A program made the translations under genes and the position numbers. This document shows positions 12,781 to 24,730 of a stretch of DNA of 64,000 bases, piece after piece. Position 1 is the first letter of the stretch. Each line of letters begins with the position of its first letter. This DNA is from Symsagittifera roscoffensis (lineage: Eukaryota; Xenacoelomorpha; Acoela; Convolutidae). The stretch is from the NCBI RefSeq assembly GCF_963678635.1, contig NC_087071.1:11423088-11487087 (forward strand), given 5' to 3'. A model generated the notes under the pieces. The model searched no databases and was not told the origin of the DNA. It saw only the letters and a list, made by a program, of their open reading frames with translations.

Positions 12781-13369
12781 GCTATGGTGGTTTGCTTACA
12801 TGGTTTCTGATTTGGAAGTACAGTAAAAGTATTAAATTGCATTGCTCAGCTATCATTTTATAACTTTCTTAAATTGTTGTCTTCGATTGTGTTCCTGGTG
12901 TACCGCGTTCTTAGGCAGTTAATTTTCCAATGAGTTCAGAAATTTTTCAATTATTTGACAAAAAAAAGAAAAATTGGGATCTTTTATGCTAGAACTTTCA
13001 ATAAAAAAAGTTTTTTAACTAAGAACTAAAAGGCACCTCAAAATATATAAGGGAACAAAGAAGATTATACACTTATCTGTTTCTTAATTTTCTTAGAAAA
13101 AAAGCAATTTTGACGCTAAATTTGCTTTGGATTAGTGAACGTTCCTTGAAACAATACAATTCTCCATCTAAATTTCGAAATTTGGGCAAAATTTTATTCA
13201 ATTTGGACTCGATAACGCTCAAATTTGAAGAAAGTAGGTCAAACAAAAACCAAAAATATAAAGTTCAGAGAGAAAAAAATAAGGAAAATAATAATAATTC
13301 TTCGTGATCTTTTTTAAACGTTCTTGATTTTAGGTTATCAGATTTTTGTTTCTATTGTCATATGAGCTA

Positions 13370-14100
13370 ACTGAAATTGTGGAAAATTTTGAGTTTTTAT
13401 ACAGATTTTCCCTAAATTTAATTCGGAGACGAGAATGATTAGTTAATTGATACAATTTTTCCAATAAATTGTCTTTTCAGTGTTAAATTTTGTGCAAACA
13501 CATTTTGTTGGAGAAGCGAAGATTAAGCAGGAACCAAGAAAGTGAGTTCAAGTTGTATACTTATATAAATTACCAAACTAAACCTACTACAAGGCTCTGC
13601 TGTAAAAATAGTTTTTTGAAATATAACAAGAATCATTGAGGACTAGAACAGATGAAAATGTAGAGCAAATTAGATTGTTGGACAAAAAAACATTCATCAT
13701 TTTTGACAATTTTCTCGAGTAATCAGAAAATTCAGCTGCGTTTCGTTAAGTTTTTAGCAAAGTTTCAGAAAATTAGAGCATTGTTTCAAAGAGTAAGATC
13801 ATCTAATAAAAAATTTTTAGGTTAATTTATACCAAATATTAACGTGTTTTGAAAGTTTTCAGAAAAAAAATTCAATATCTTTGATAAAAATCTCAATTTT
13901 TACCCAAAAATTCTTAACATTGACTTACCATGAATTAAAAAAAACGAGAACAGGATACCTTCATCCTTCAACCTACACGTACCACCTGGATAATGCTCGC
14001 CAAAATTTTAGACAAAAAAAAACATTTCCACGGGAAAAACCTAAAAAAAATACCGTTTTTCTTTCCATTCTCGTACCATCACACAAACCATGAAACCTTT
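13370..14100. repeat. Outer terminal repeat remnant (element A, right end)
   Basis: Matches the outer right arm of element B (about 35.9-36.5 kb) in order: TTATCTAATAAA.., CGTGTTTTGAA, AAAAATTC.., TTnACATTGACTTACCATG, ..ACACGTA, then ACCATCACACAAACCATGAAACCTT. The match stops just before the tip motifs (TATTCCCTATCTTAATACAT), so the real end of element A is deleted or replaced here. The small ORFs in this stretch are not genes. Confidence 0.6.
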
Positions 14101-14440
14101 TACAATTCTAGTCTCAATTTTCTAAGAAATAAATTGAGAGTTAATTGGAACTTAGTCCTACAAAAAACAGACTGCCTACCTTTTTTTTTGATTTTATTTA
14201 TTTACAATAAAAAATTTTAATAATTATTCGTAACTGCTCAAATATCAGAAACATGATCCGCTCACCTGATCCGTTCCAGGTTCTCAAGTACATTCGAAAC
14301 CGCTGTTGCGAGCTGATCAAGATCTTTGTCCACAATCCTTGTCGCTGGAACTTTTTTATTGGAAACAGGTAAAGACATTTCAAGATGCAAGTGTAATGTT
14401 GTAAACTATGTCTGCTCACTCGTTTTAACGTTTGTTCTTT

Positions 14441-14695
14441 GATTTTGCGTGGCGTTTTTTTTTTCAGATAACGTCGCTTACCAAACTTGCTATAATACCA
14501 TCTTACAAACTTATCAGGCACGTGTTAAGTTAAGCCAGTCATAATAGATGCAACGTTGCTTTCCAGATTTGATTTTGCGTGGCGTTTTTTTTTTTCAGAT
14601 AACGTCGCTTACCAAACTTGCTATAATACCATTTTACAAACTTATCAGGCACGTGTTAAGTTAAGCCAGTCATAAAACATGCAACATTGCTTTCG
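14441..14695. repeat. Tandem duplication, 130 bp x 2
   Basis: Two adjacent near-identical copies begin gattttgcgtggcg at 14,441 and 14,571 and differ at only a few bases. Each contains a T-rich stretch ending in CAG (a good 3' splice site) followed by a 25-codon open frame ending in a stop. It may therefore be a duplicated terminal exon. No protein family is recognised and the partner exon upstream is unclear. Confidence 0.7.
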
Positions 14696-14699
14696 AGAT

Positions 14700-16300
14700 G
14701 AAGAATTCAACTATATGCTAAGATCGTATCTTTGAATGCGTTTCCTTTTGTAAAGACCAAAATGTAATTTTATTTTATGTATAAAATTTGTATATGTACT
14801 CAAACACGTTTTCAAATTTCTAATGCAATGAAACGCGAGCCAAAAATCTAAGAAGCCTGACAATTGCTAAATTTGACAAAATAACGCAATTCTGATAGCG
14901 TAGAATATGAATGTGTTTGTTCAAATTTCGTCTTTTCTTGATTTGAGCAATGGTAACATGTATGCACAGCAATGCATAAACGTTTGCATTCCAGAGAGCC
15001 AGATTAAAGCATTAAAAGGGGCACTATCGTTTCCATATAATTTCTCAGAAAAAAAAATAAACGGAACCAGAAGACTTTTAATTCTGATTTAGATAATTTC
15101 AGAGATGCTCTTTGTCACTCGATTGTGGTATTGTACGGAAAACAAACTTTCAGGCGATTTTTGGTCAGCATTGGTCTGCATTTTTTTTCAGACCACCCAT
15201 TTCAGTTTCCAATAAAAATTCCAATCTACCTTTTCTGCTTTTTTCCACTATTTGTGATATTGAAGACTGATTATTATAGATAACAACACACGTTTTTTTT
15301 CTTTCAATAGCTATCGGAAAAGAAGAGGATGGGCTGATTAGAAAAAAAATTGAGACCGATTCAAGTTTGTTTTTTAAATTTAATCTCATAAACAACACCT
15401 CATTTCCAACTCAAATATCTTTAATTTACGAATTAAGCCACGAAACTGCAAAACACGCTAACGAATTCGTAACGATGCCATTGATCAACAGCCAAATGCT
15501 TTAAAGCCTAACCGTTGCATAAAACTTTGCAATAAAATGTGCTTCTCATGAAAAAACTGACAGACTTTGAAAAACTCGGCTGGCAAGTTCCATTCAGCTA
15601 AAGACTAGAACTAGCCATCAATAAGCTATTAGCAGATGCTATTAAACTTTCTATGCTAGAGCAGCAAAACGAAAATGAGCACTTTTTTTCGATCTGCAAC
15701 TTTGGTTGAAAAAAAATCCTACTTATTCTCTAAATTCGCGCGCTCGTTTTTAATATCTGGAATACGAAAGGTCACAACACTTGCGAGATATGGTAATATA
15801 CTACAGTTTAACTTTGTTCAGCTAGAAACAGCTATGAAGGTAACATTTGCACATAGTGCAAAGGAAAATAAGAGTAGTTCGGCTGCTAGCCTAATTGTTG
15901 TAACTTGTTGACCCTTAAACATACTAAAATTCAACTAGCTAGGCTGAGACGGTAAAAGACACGAATAAAAAAAATACTTGACGTCCGCTAGTCTGTGCCA
16001 GTCGGTCATATTTGGAGGCTTGACCTTGAGCAATACGAACAACGTGGTTTTGGGGTGAAATGAAATTTTTCAAAAATTCGAATTGAATATGTCAAGCTCA
16101 ACTTTCTCGCGACAACTGAAAATCTCAGAAAAAAGAGATCAGAACAATCGAACTACAATCGCGGGAAAGTGGTTGAAAAAGCAATTCGCAATTTCCAGAC
16201 ATAAAAATAACACTAGAGAAGAGCTGTCTTACCCTGAAATAGGACACTGAACGATTCCGAAAGAAGAAGATATTAATTAGAAGCAGACCAGAGCGAACCT
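14700..16300. other. No recognisable gene; weak coding-like fragments
   Basis: AT-rich DNA with short ORFs only. A plus-strand stretch around 15,549-15,680 reads as a plausible peptide (LTDFEKLGWQVPFS, stop, then an LEQQNENEH-like continuation). An overlapping ATG ORF lies at 15,675-15,911. No domain, repeat or RNA gene is apparent, and decayed exons are possible. Confidence 0.3.
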
Positions 16301-17725
16301 TCGGTAGAAAGGTGGACAACCGAAGTCTCCCAATGGTCCAGCCCCAAAAACTTTTTTCTCAAGTTAAAACTCATTTCCTTTGCTGGAGTTCGTTAATTAC
16401 AAACCTCTTGAGTTAAAACTTAATTACCTTTAATGCTAGAGTTGTTGATTAATTTAGTTGCTCCAATTCTCGAGTGTGCTGGTATGTGAGTACCCAATTT
16501 AGTTTTCTTGAGTGTGTTTTATACTTCTTATGTTGAGGTAGGGAGAGTTTTAGGTTGATCCATCTGAAATGGATCAAAGTTCCACTGTCGTATATAAAAA
16601 AGTAACCACAGTAAAGTGGAAGTAAAGTTCCACAATAAAAAGTAACTGTACGGACCCTGTTTTTAACGGCGTTCGCGTATTTTGGGTATTTAGAGAACTA
16701 AGTATGGGGACGTTTTTATTTTCTAGAGTGGGGGGATATTTTGGTAGTGGCCTTTAAGCTCTGACGAGTGTTTTAGTCTCATGTCGCAAGTGAACCTAAT
16801 TGGCTCCGACCGTTCGAGGTAGAAAAACACAAGAGATAGTGTCCCTGACTCTTGAGTCAATGGTTGTAGGGCCTATTTTTCTTTAATCTCATATGTGACT
16901 TAAGTAGGCGACTGTTACGTAGTGTTTTTATGGCGCTCCTGATTTTTTTTACGACATCAAGACTACTGAGTCGAACCCACTTGACACAGCTCCGGTCTAC
17001 ATACCCATTCTAGAGTACCTGTGGTACGGTTCGGCGGGAACGTGTAAGCCTTCCGGTCGTACCGTGATAGCTTTTTAAGAAAACTCGAGAAAACTTCCTG
17101 GTAAGCTCTCCGAACGAGGCCTAGCTAACCGTGTGAGGGGGGGGGCGTAACTAGGGGGACAAAAAACGAGAAAAAAGACAAGAAGCGAAACAAAAACCGA
17201 AAAAGAATAGAAAAAGAAACAAAACGATAAACGAAAAAGGACAGTGACTTTGATGCCGGATTAGTTGGATCAAACCTTTATTTTAATTAAATAGTTTTCC
17301 CATGCTGTTTTTATAGGACCGATCGTTTCGATCAATTCGGCAATTTAATAAGGTGCCCGAGTGTGGGGCGTTGTTAAGGGTTTTCAGATAGCTTGCCACT
17401 TAGCTGGACCACTAGGAGACTTGACTAGAAAAGTTGACCAGCCGAGTAGGAAAGTGGTTCACAGGAAGAGAAACCGACAAGTGCTGGACACGACAAAGAG
17501 ACATCCAGCACAGACGGGACCGAACAGAGGAGGCACACAGGGGTGTTCTGTTTTGGTCAATCGACGGACCACTGGGAGACTTTTCTGGAACAGGTGACCA
17601 GCCAAATGGGAAAGTGGTGCTGGTGAGAGGTGCTAGAAAAGCCAAGGAGACAACCAGCGCTTCAGAACAACCAGAGAAGGACACACATGTGTGTTCTGGT
17701 TGGTCAATCGGGTATCGTTAGGATC
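16300..17725. other. Left flank of element B: GC-richer, purine-rich, no gene
   Basis: Composition changes to G-rich and less AT-rich than the neighbouring elements. It contains a TATATAAAAA box near 16,594, a G8 run near 17,138 and an A/G-rich stretch at 17,160-17,245. Two diverged tandem copies of about 155 bp lie at roughly 17,405-17,560 and 17,565-17,715. Both begin GGACCACT.GGAGACTT and end near GTTCTGnTT.GGTCAATCG. A phrase like ggggacgtttttattttctagagt near 16,706 resembles one at 37,360 on the other side of element B, hinting that both flanks belong to one older repeat. Confidence 0.45.
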
Positions 17726-17731
17726 CATATT
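17726..17731. repeat. Target-site duplication CATATT, left
   Basis: CATATT directly precedes the left tip AGTAGTAGATGTTGG and is repeated directly after the right tip at 36,664-36,669. Six-base duplications and AG-starting ends are typical of Maverick/Polinton insertions. Confidence 0.85.
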
Positions 17732-17778
17732 AGTAGTAGATGTTGGAGGTTAAGTGGGGGGGAGGAGGCGGACCCCCA

Positions 17779-17867
17779 TGTATTAGGATAGGGAATAGAG
17801 CATCCGGTCCGCCAGCTATGTATTAAGATTGGGTATAGAGTCTACAATGTATTAAGATAGGGAATAC
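17779..17867. promoter_or_regulatory. Tip motif cluster, left (three TGTATTAAGATAGGGAATA-type copies)
   Basis: Copies start at 17,779 (one mismatch), 17,819 (two mismatches) and 17,848 (perfect). A GC-rich spacer (catccggtccgccagc) separates the first two. The same three-copy cluster is mirrored at the right tip. The motif also occurs once per unit in the internal 680-bp array and in element A's array. Candidate binding site for a transposition, replication or packaging factor; that role is inference. Confidence 0.6.
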
Positions 17868-18975
17868 CAATGGTAAGGTTTCAGTGTGATGCTAAGAGAA
17901 AGAAAAACGAAAATTTTTTGGTTTTTGTGTAATTTTTTCGCAAAAATCTCGGCGCGCGTTACCTAATTGGGAACAATTAGTTGTTAATTACGTGTATATT
18001 GTAGAAGAAAGGTTATGTCTTTAGTTTTTTGGTGCATGGTAAGTCAATGGTAAGAGTTTTTGTGCGAAAACTTGGAATTTTTATCAAAAAAATTTTTTCG
18101 AAAAAATTCAAAACACGATAAGATTAGCTATTATTTGACCAAATTTATTAGATAATCCTACTTTCTATCTAAATGAAACAATAATCTTACTTTCTATCTA
18201 ATTGAAACAAGGCTGAAACCTGCAGAAACTTGGAAAAATTCAAATTTTTTGAGACAAAATTGCAAAAGTTTCAAGTATTTGGAAAAAATTGCAAATTTTC
18301 AAGTATTTGGAAAAAATTGCAGAAATCTCATAATTTTGGCTATTGTGTTGTTGCTTTTGATCTAATTTTGAACATACTTTTACTTATAGATTTTAAAAAT
18401 AAGCTAAGACTATATGTTAATTGGCATTATGTTGAGACAATGATACAAAATTTTGAATAAAAAAATGACTTTTTCAACATTTTTTTCTCAAAATATTGAA
18501 ATACGATGAAGTTTACCTTAATTTGAGCTAAATATTTGGTTATACAATGCTCTAAACACTGAAAACAAGGTTCATAATAGCAGAATCAATATTGAAACTT
18601 CAGGAAAACAGTGAAATTAGTCGTAATTTTCGAGAAGGTAAAATAAAAATTAATCAAATTTAAATAAAATTTTCCATTTCGAACCTTTTATTTTGGTTTT
18701 TAACTGTATTTTTTGTCCAAATCAGGGATTATTTTTAGTAATCTCAATTCAAATGAACATTAAGGGCAATATCCTATGAAATTTCAAACTATCAAACTCC
18801 ATGATTCAACTCCTCCTCATTTTTTTCTCATTGAATTACCCAAATTTGTACAAAAATTACAACTTGTGGCAAATTTTTCATGTTAAAAAGTAGAAATTTC
18901 TGATTATTGATAAAAAATGAACAGTTTATTGCTAAAATTGTTTAAAAAGGGATAAATGTTTCTGAAAAATTTATT

Positions 18976-19203
18976 CGATATTTGCTCAAATTCAACAAAC
19001 ACTTCTTCATAACTGATGATTATCTCTGTTGCTTCTGCAACATAACTTTCAAGATTTTCCGTAGAGTTTTTCCATGTTTTAACGTTATTCTTGCTTTCTG
19101 TTTAAAACATGTTTTCGCTATTGAACACATTTTACAAGAAAATTTGGTCAAAACTGGAGAATTTAGGAGGAAAATAGTATCAATTGAACGAACCATTTGC
19201 TAG
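18976..19203 (+). other. Conserved Cys/His-containing ORF without ATG (unit 1)
   Basis: A 73-codon open frame beginning within a longer frame (CGATATTTGCTC) with no ATG. It contains LCCFCNITF and later CLKHVFAIEH, giving a Cys-x2-Cys and spaced His pattern that could be a zinc-binding fold. It is identical in the tandem copy at 21,962-22,189 and stays open in the inverted copy (35,154-35,381) despite several substitutions. It may be an exon of a spliced gene in the arm, or simply preserved by the arm's recent duplication. Confidence 0.3.
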
Positions 19204-20619
19204 CAGAGATGAAATTAGAACTGATACCGTATGATAATTACAATAAAAAATGTTACAATCTTCGAGGTTCCCCTGTTCAGTTGCTATGGTAAACTATTTA
19301 AGCAAAAATACACATTTTGGAATCATTAACTATCACTTTTCTTGCAAAAAAGTTATTAACTCGCTTTTTTTCTTAATTTTTGACGGAAATTTTTTCAAAA
19401 ATGTCCAAGTGAGAAAGAATTGGTGCTAGTTAAAGCATTCAAAAATATATGTACACAATGAGAATATAAAGGTGTATTTTTACGATCTAAGAACAAATTA
19501 GGAGCAGCTCTATTAGTTATAATCTGAAAATCTCCGGAAATACGCAAGAGAACCTAGTTCCTAACATCTACAATATAAAAACTTCTGAAAGAGCGAGTCA
19601 CAAAAAATTGATTTAGCAAAGCAAAGCAAGGTGCAAACTGGAACAATTGTGTAATTTTCCTTTTTTATTTTAAGAAAAAACTCTATGTAGTAAAAATGTA
19701 GTAATGTATTGTATATAGTGTTGTATATTCTATGTAGTATTGTGTAGCAAGGAAAAGTAGATCTTGAATGCAAGTTTTCGATTTATGCTTTATGTATCTT
19801 CTTCCAAAAGATGTCGAATTGGGTTTGCTTTTCAAAAATTATCTTCAAAACATTTTATTTTTCAAATAAAGTACCAAATATATCAAATGATAACAATTTT
19901 TTCTAATGAATTACGGGTAAATATAAGACTTTTTATATACGAGAATTTTAATGTCGGATTTTTTCTCAAGATATACTTTATAAGCTAAATTTTAGTAAAA
20001 GTATCTCAAATCTCTTAAGGATTAAATTGAGTTTCTATCTCATTTTAGCATTTTCTCAGTTTCTGCTTCATCTACTTTCCACCAAATGGATCCAATTTGA
20101 GCAAATTTTTCCTTGAAAATTGAATTTTAGATGGAAAAATGTAACGTTTCAACGAACGATCAATAATCCGAAGCTGAATTAATACCATAAGTCCTTTACT
20201 AAAAAGCTTTAAAGGATTTTCTCAACCTCATAAATGTATAATGCTGTTTTAAATCTGAATATCTATTTTAGACTAAATTTTTAGTTGGATTGAAGTTTAT
20301 CATTGTCTTGAAACTTTCAAAGTTTAGCAAAATATACATTTTTTCCAGGTCATTAATCAATTTTTTTTCTGAAATCATTAAAAATTCAATAGAAAAACAT
20401 GATTCTTAATAAGTCAATCTGCTTAAAAAGCTCTGCTCTATGAACACTTGTACAAGCACTAAACAAGGAAAACTTTAAAATAGCAACTACAAAAAGCTTT
20501 CAATTAGTTGATGTTTTTCAAATATCCAAGTTTTACAAAATTTAGGTGAATACTTAAATTCTCATTAGCATATGTTATGCACTTTACTACAAAGTTATCA
20601 CAACAAAGTCTCCGCAAGC

Positions 20620-20735
20620 TTGCAACCAAGGGAGTTTTTACTGTTGATTAAAAGTTTTCGGATCGAGTTCCATGGAAAGCTTCACTACGATTTGAACTCG
20701 ATTTTTGCTGTCTTTAACATCAATCAAAACCTTTG
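20620..20735 (-). pseudogene. Orphan second exon of the zinc-finger gene
   Basis: Matches exon 2 of the arm gene (compare 23,714-23,622). In this tandem unit the finger exon is missing because the duplication breakpoint lies in the intron at about 20,860. Without the finger exon it cannot encode the full protein. Confidence 0.6.
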
Positions 20736-20896
20736 AATAAAAAAATAAATGACAGTTCAGGTAATTTAATGAAAACACTGTATAATTACTGACTAGATTT
20801 GTTACAATTGCTGAGACTTTTCAGATTCAGTAAAAACTAATAATCATAATTGAGCAAAGCAAAATAAGCTAAGATAATTACAATAAAAAATGTTAC

Positions 20897-23882
20897 AAAT
20901 TTTTTGGTTTTTGTGTAATTTTTTCGCAAAAATCTCGGCGCGCGTTACCTAATTGGGAACAATTAATTGTTAATTACGTGTATATTGTAGAAGAAAGGTT
21001 ATGTCTTTAGTTTTTTGGTGCATGGTAAGTCAATGGTAAGAGTTTTTGTGCGAAAACTTGGAATTTTTATCAAAAAAATTTTTTCGAAAAAATTCAAAAC
21101 ACGATAAGATTAGCTATTATTTGACCAAATTTATTAGATAATCCTACTTTCTATCTAAATGAAACAATAATCTTACTTTCTATCTAATTGAAACAAGGCT
21201 GAAACCTGCAGAAACTTGGAAAAATTCAAATTTTTTGAGACAAAATTGCAAAAGTTTCAAGTATTTGGAAAAAATTGCAAATTTTCAAGTATTTGGAAAA
21301 AATTGCAGAAATCTCATAATTTTGGCTAATGTGTTGTTGCTTTTGATCTAATTTTGAACATACTTTTACTTATAGATTTTAAAAATAAGCTAAGACTATA
21401 TGTTAATTGGCATTATGTTGAGACAATGATACAAAATTTTGAATAAAAAAATGACTTTTTCAACATTTTTTTCTCAAAATATTGAAATACGATGAAGTTT
21501 ACCTTAATTTGAGCTAAATATTTGGTTATACAATGCTCTAAACACTGAAAACAAGGTTCATAATAGCAGAATCAATATTGAAACTTCAGGAAAACAGTGA
21601 AATTAGTCGTAATTTTCGAGAAGGTAAAATAAAAATTAATCAAATTTAAATAAAATTTTCCATTTCGAACCTTTTATTTTGTTTTTTAACTGTATTTTTT
21701 GTCCAAATCAGGGATTATTTTTAGTAATCTCAATTCAAATGAACATTAAGGGCAATATCCTATGAAATTTCAAACTATCAAACTCCATGATTCAACTCCT
21801 CCTCATTTTTTTCTCATTGAATTACCCAAATTTGTACAAAAATTACAACTTGTGGCAAATTTTTCATGTTAAAAAGTAGAAATTTCTGATTATTGATAAA
21901 AAATGAACAGTTTATTGCTAAAATTGTTTAAAAAGGGATAAATGTTTCTGAAAAATTTATTCGATATTTGCTCAAATTCAACAAACACTTCTTCATAACT
22001 GATGATTATCTCTGTTGCTTCTGCAACATAACTTTCAAGATTTTCCGTAGAGTTTTTCCATGTTTTAACGTTATTCTTGCTTTCTGTTTAAAACATGTTT
22101 TCGCTATTGAACACATTTTACAAGAAAATTTGGTCAAAACTGGAGAATTTAGGAGGAAAATAGTATCAATTGAACGAACCATTTGCTAGCAGAGATGAAA
22201 TTAGAACTGATACCGTATGATAATTACAATAAAAAATGTTACAATCTTCGAGGTTCCCCTGTTCAGTTGCTATGGTAAACTATTTAAGCAAAAATACACA
22301 TTTTGGAATCATTAACTATCACTTTTCTTGCAAAAAAGTTATTAACTCGCTTTTTTTCTTAATTTTTGACGGAAATTTTTTCAAAAATATCCAAGTGAGA
22401 AAGAATTGGTGCTAGTTAAAGCATTCAAAAATATATGTACACAATGAGAATATAAAGGTGTATTTTTACGATCTAAGAACAAATTAGGAGCAGCTCTATT
22501 AGTTATAATCTGAAAATCTCCGGAAATACGCAAGAGAACCTAGTTCCTAACATCTACAATATAAAAACTTCTGAAAGAGCGAGTCACAAAAAATTGATTT
22601 AGCAAAGCAAAGCAAGGTGCAAACTGGAACAATTGTGTAATTTTCCTTTTTTATTTTAAGAAAAAACTCTATGTAGTAAAAATGTAGTAATGTATTGTAT
22701 ATAGTGTTGTATATTCTATGTAGTATTGTGTAGCAAGGAAAAGTAGATCTTGAATGCAAGTTTTCGATTTATGCTTTATGTATCTTCTTCCAAAAGATGT
22801 CGAATTGGGTTTGCTTTTCAAAAATTATCTTCAAAACATTTTATTTTTCAAATAAAGTACCAAATATATCAAATGATAACAATTTTTTCTAATGAATTAC
22901 GGGTAAATATAAGACTTTGAGAATTTTAATGTCGGATTTTTTCTCAAGATATACTTTATAAGCTAAATTTTAGTAAAAGTATCTCAAATCTCTTAAGGAT
23001 TAAATTGAGTTTCTATCTCATTTTAGCATTTTCTCAGTTTCTGCTTCATCTACTTTCCACCAAATGGATCCAATTTGAGCAAATTTTTACTTGAAAATTG
23101 AATTTTAGATGGAAAAATATATCGTTTCAACAAACGATCAATAATCCGAAGCTGAATTAATACCATAAACCCTTTACTAAAAAGCTTTAAAGGATTTTCT
23201 CAAGCTCATAACTGTATAATGCTGTTTTGAATCTGAATTTCTTTTTTAGACTAAACTTTTAGTTGGAATGATGTATATCATTATCTTGAAACTTTCAAAG
23301 TTTAGCAAAATATACATTTTTTCCACGTCATTTATCAATTTCTTTTCTGAAATCATCAAAAAATCAATAGAAAAACATTATTCTTAAAAAGTCAAATCAC
23401 ATTATCTGCATAAAAAGCTCTGCTCTATGAACACTTTTACAAGCACTAAACAAGGAAAACTTCAAAATAGCAACTAGAAAAAACCTTTCAATTAGTTGAT
23501 GTATTCCAAATATCCAAGTTTTACAATTTTTAGGCGAATACTTAAATACTCATTAGCATATTTTATGCACTTTACTACAAATTTATCACAAGTCTCTGCA
23601 AGCTTGCAACGAAGGGAGTTTTTACTGTTGATTAAAAGTTTTCGGATCGAGTTCCATGGAAAGCTTCACGACGATTTGAACTCGATTTTTGCTGTCTTTA
23701 ACATCAATCAAAACCTTTGAATAAAAAAATAAATGACAGTTCAGGTAATGTAACGAAAACACTGTATAATTACTAACTAGATATGTTACAATTGCTGAGA
23801 CTTTCCAGATTCAGTAAAAAGTAATAATCATAGTAATTTCTAAGTTTTTCAAAAAAAAAACTTAAAAATTTTACCTTTTCCT
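20897..23882 (+). repeat. Tandem duplication, unit 2
   Basis: Second copy of the 2,986-bp unit, contiguous with the inner arm that holds the full zinc-finger gene copy. It begins at the aaattttttggtttttgtg phrase, which in unit 1 lies 180 bp inside the element tip. The tip itself was not duplicated. Confidence 0.85.
21962..22189 (+). other. Conserved Cys/His-containing ORF without ATG (unit 2)
   Basis: Identical peptide to 18,976-19,203. See that entry for the Cys pattern. The identity reflects the recent duplication and is not by itself evidence of selection. Confidence 0.3.
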
Positions 23883-24101
23883 GAAGTGTGTTTGGAGTCT
23901 GCTGAGCACATAATTTATTATTACGCTGAGAATGCTTCTTCTTGAAATGATTAGCGAGTTCCTCGCTGCTATAAATATAAAAATTACAATTAGAACACTT
24001 CAAAACACCACATGTTCTACGATGTCTTGATGCATCTTTGTGAGTGTAATCCCTGCCACATTCAAGACATGCAACTCTTTCGTTTCTATTGGTGAAGGCA
24101 T
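23622..24101 (-). pseudogene. C2H2 zinc-finger gene, left-arm copy, frameshifted at codon 4
   Basis: Two exons on the minus strand, 24,101-23,875 and 23,714-23,622, mirror the intact right-arm gene. One base is missing immediately after the fourth codon (ccttcaccaata against ccttcactcaata), which throws the first finger out of frame. The rest of the gene, with the second C2H2 finger, donor, acceptor and second exon, is unchanged. An internal ATG just before the second finger (MKCSNC) could give a shortened product. Possibly a very recent loss or an assembly error. Confidence 0.65.
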
Positions 24102-24299
24102 CTCAATAGTAATGAAAAATTAAAAGGGAGATTTAAAATGTACCAAATTTTTAGATATGGTGAGTTGAATAGCCTCAAAAAATGAATAAAATTAAATAAA
24201 AACAGCAAACTTATTAACCAATTGTTTTTAACGAGACAGAAAATCAGAATGGATATGCTATTTAGCCTACCTGAAATAAAAATCATCCAATCTAACCAT

Positions 24300-24600
24300 G
24301 GAGTTCTTAAAAGTATCAACCAATCAGAAGCGAGCATTAATTACAAGGAAACTTTTATCTTTTCTGATATCAACCAATCAGAATTGAGCTTCAATATTCA
24401 TGTAATTTTCAACAAATTCAATGTCAACCTATCAGAATTGAGCTTCAAAAGTCATGAAATTTTCAAGAAGTTTAACGTCAACCAATCAAAGTTGAGCTCT
24501 TTTTCTCATGAATTTTTCAATAATTTCTTCAAAATTTATTGATTTTGAGGATACTTTCACAGACATTAATTGTGTTAATAACCAATCAGAATGAAGTAAT
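24300..24600. repeat. 54-bp CCAATCAGA tandem repeat, left arm
   Basis: Four copies spaced 54 bp (about 24,318, 24,372, 24,426 and 24,480) contain TCAACCAATCAGAATTGAGC, with another CCAATCAGAA at 24,577. Because 54 is a multiple of three, a plus-strand ORF stays open, but it reads as a simple repeat (NQSELSF). It lies upstream of the left zinc-finger gene, so CCAAT-type promoter activity is possible. Mirror copy at 32,790-33,060. Confidence 0.65.
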
Positions 24601-24730
24601 CACAGATTTTAAAAAACTTTGTAGATCAGAAACAGACTATGTTTATGAAACTTCTTAATCAATAAATTTTATTGAATTTTTCCAACATAACTAAGATTTG
24701 AAGTTTGATAAATAAGATTTTTTGTCTATT

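Larger units (their letters stand above)
1..14100 (-). mobile_element. Element A: decayed Maverick-like element, reversed relative to element B
   Basis: This is an old copy of the element class seen intact at 17.7-36.7 kb. In reverse orientation it carries homologues of the same genes: zinc-finger gene copies near 0.7-1.2, 3.6-4.0 and 12.3-12.8 kb, the unknown protein at 1.8-2.3 kb, the acidic-tail protein at 2.85-3.3 kb, the Cys-containing protein at 8.5-10.4 kb and the PC4-like candidate at 10.65-11.15 kb. It also has an internal tandem array at 4.5-8.5 kb. All genes have stops or frameshifts. Its right terminal repeat fades out near 14.1 kb, before the tip motifs, and its left end lies outside the window. 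Gene order differs slightly from B because the acidic-tail gene sits on the other side of the array. Homology is by eye; the element class is inferred from B and from the remnant at 42.4-43.9 kb. Confidence 0.7.
17911..20896 (+). repeat. Tandem duplication, unit 1 (2,986 bp)
   Basis: Copy of 20,897-23,882. Up to about 20,100 the two units differ at only a handful of positions plus one 17-bp indel near 19,930. Beyond that point substitutions become frequent, and the distal part of unit 2, not unit 1, matches the right arm. Unit 1 ends inside the zinc-finger gene's intron. The junction carries ATAATTACAATAAAAAATGTTACA, a phrase also found inside the unit near 19,230. The units are therefore mosaics. 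Confidence 0.85.

Noticed and set aside
19561-19773. 70-codon minus-strand ORF in the arm (also at 22,547 and 34,585)
   Set aside because: Falls on a short TACTACATAGAATATACAAC-type repeat, has no ATG, and the inverted copy changes frame halfway.
24222-24542. 106-codon plus-strand ORF reading NQSELSF repeatedly (and its mirror at 32,796-33,122)
   Set aside because: By-product of the 54-bp CCAATCAGA repeat; non-coding repeat is the simpler explanation.
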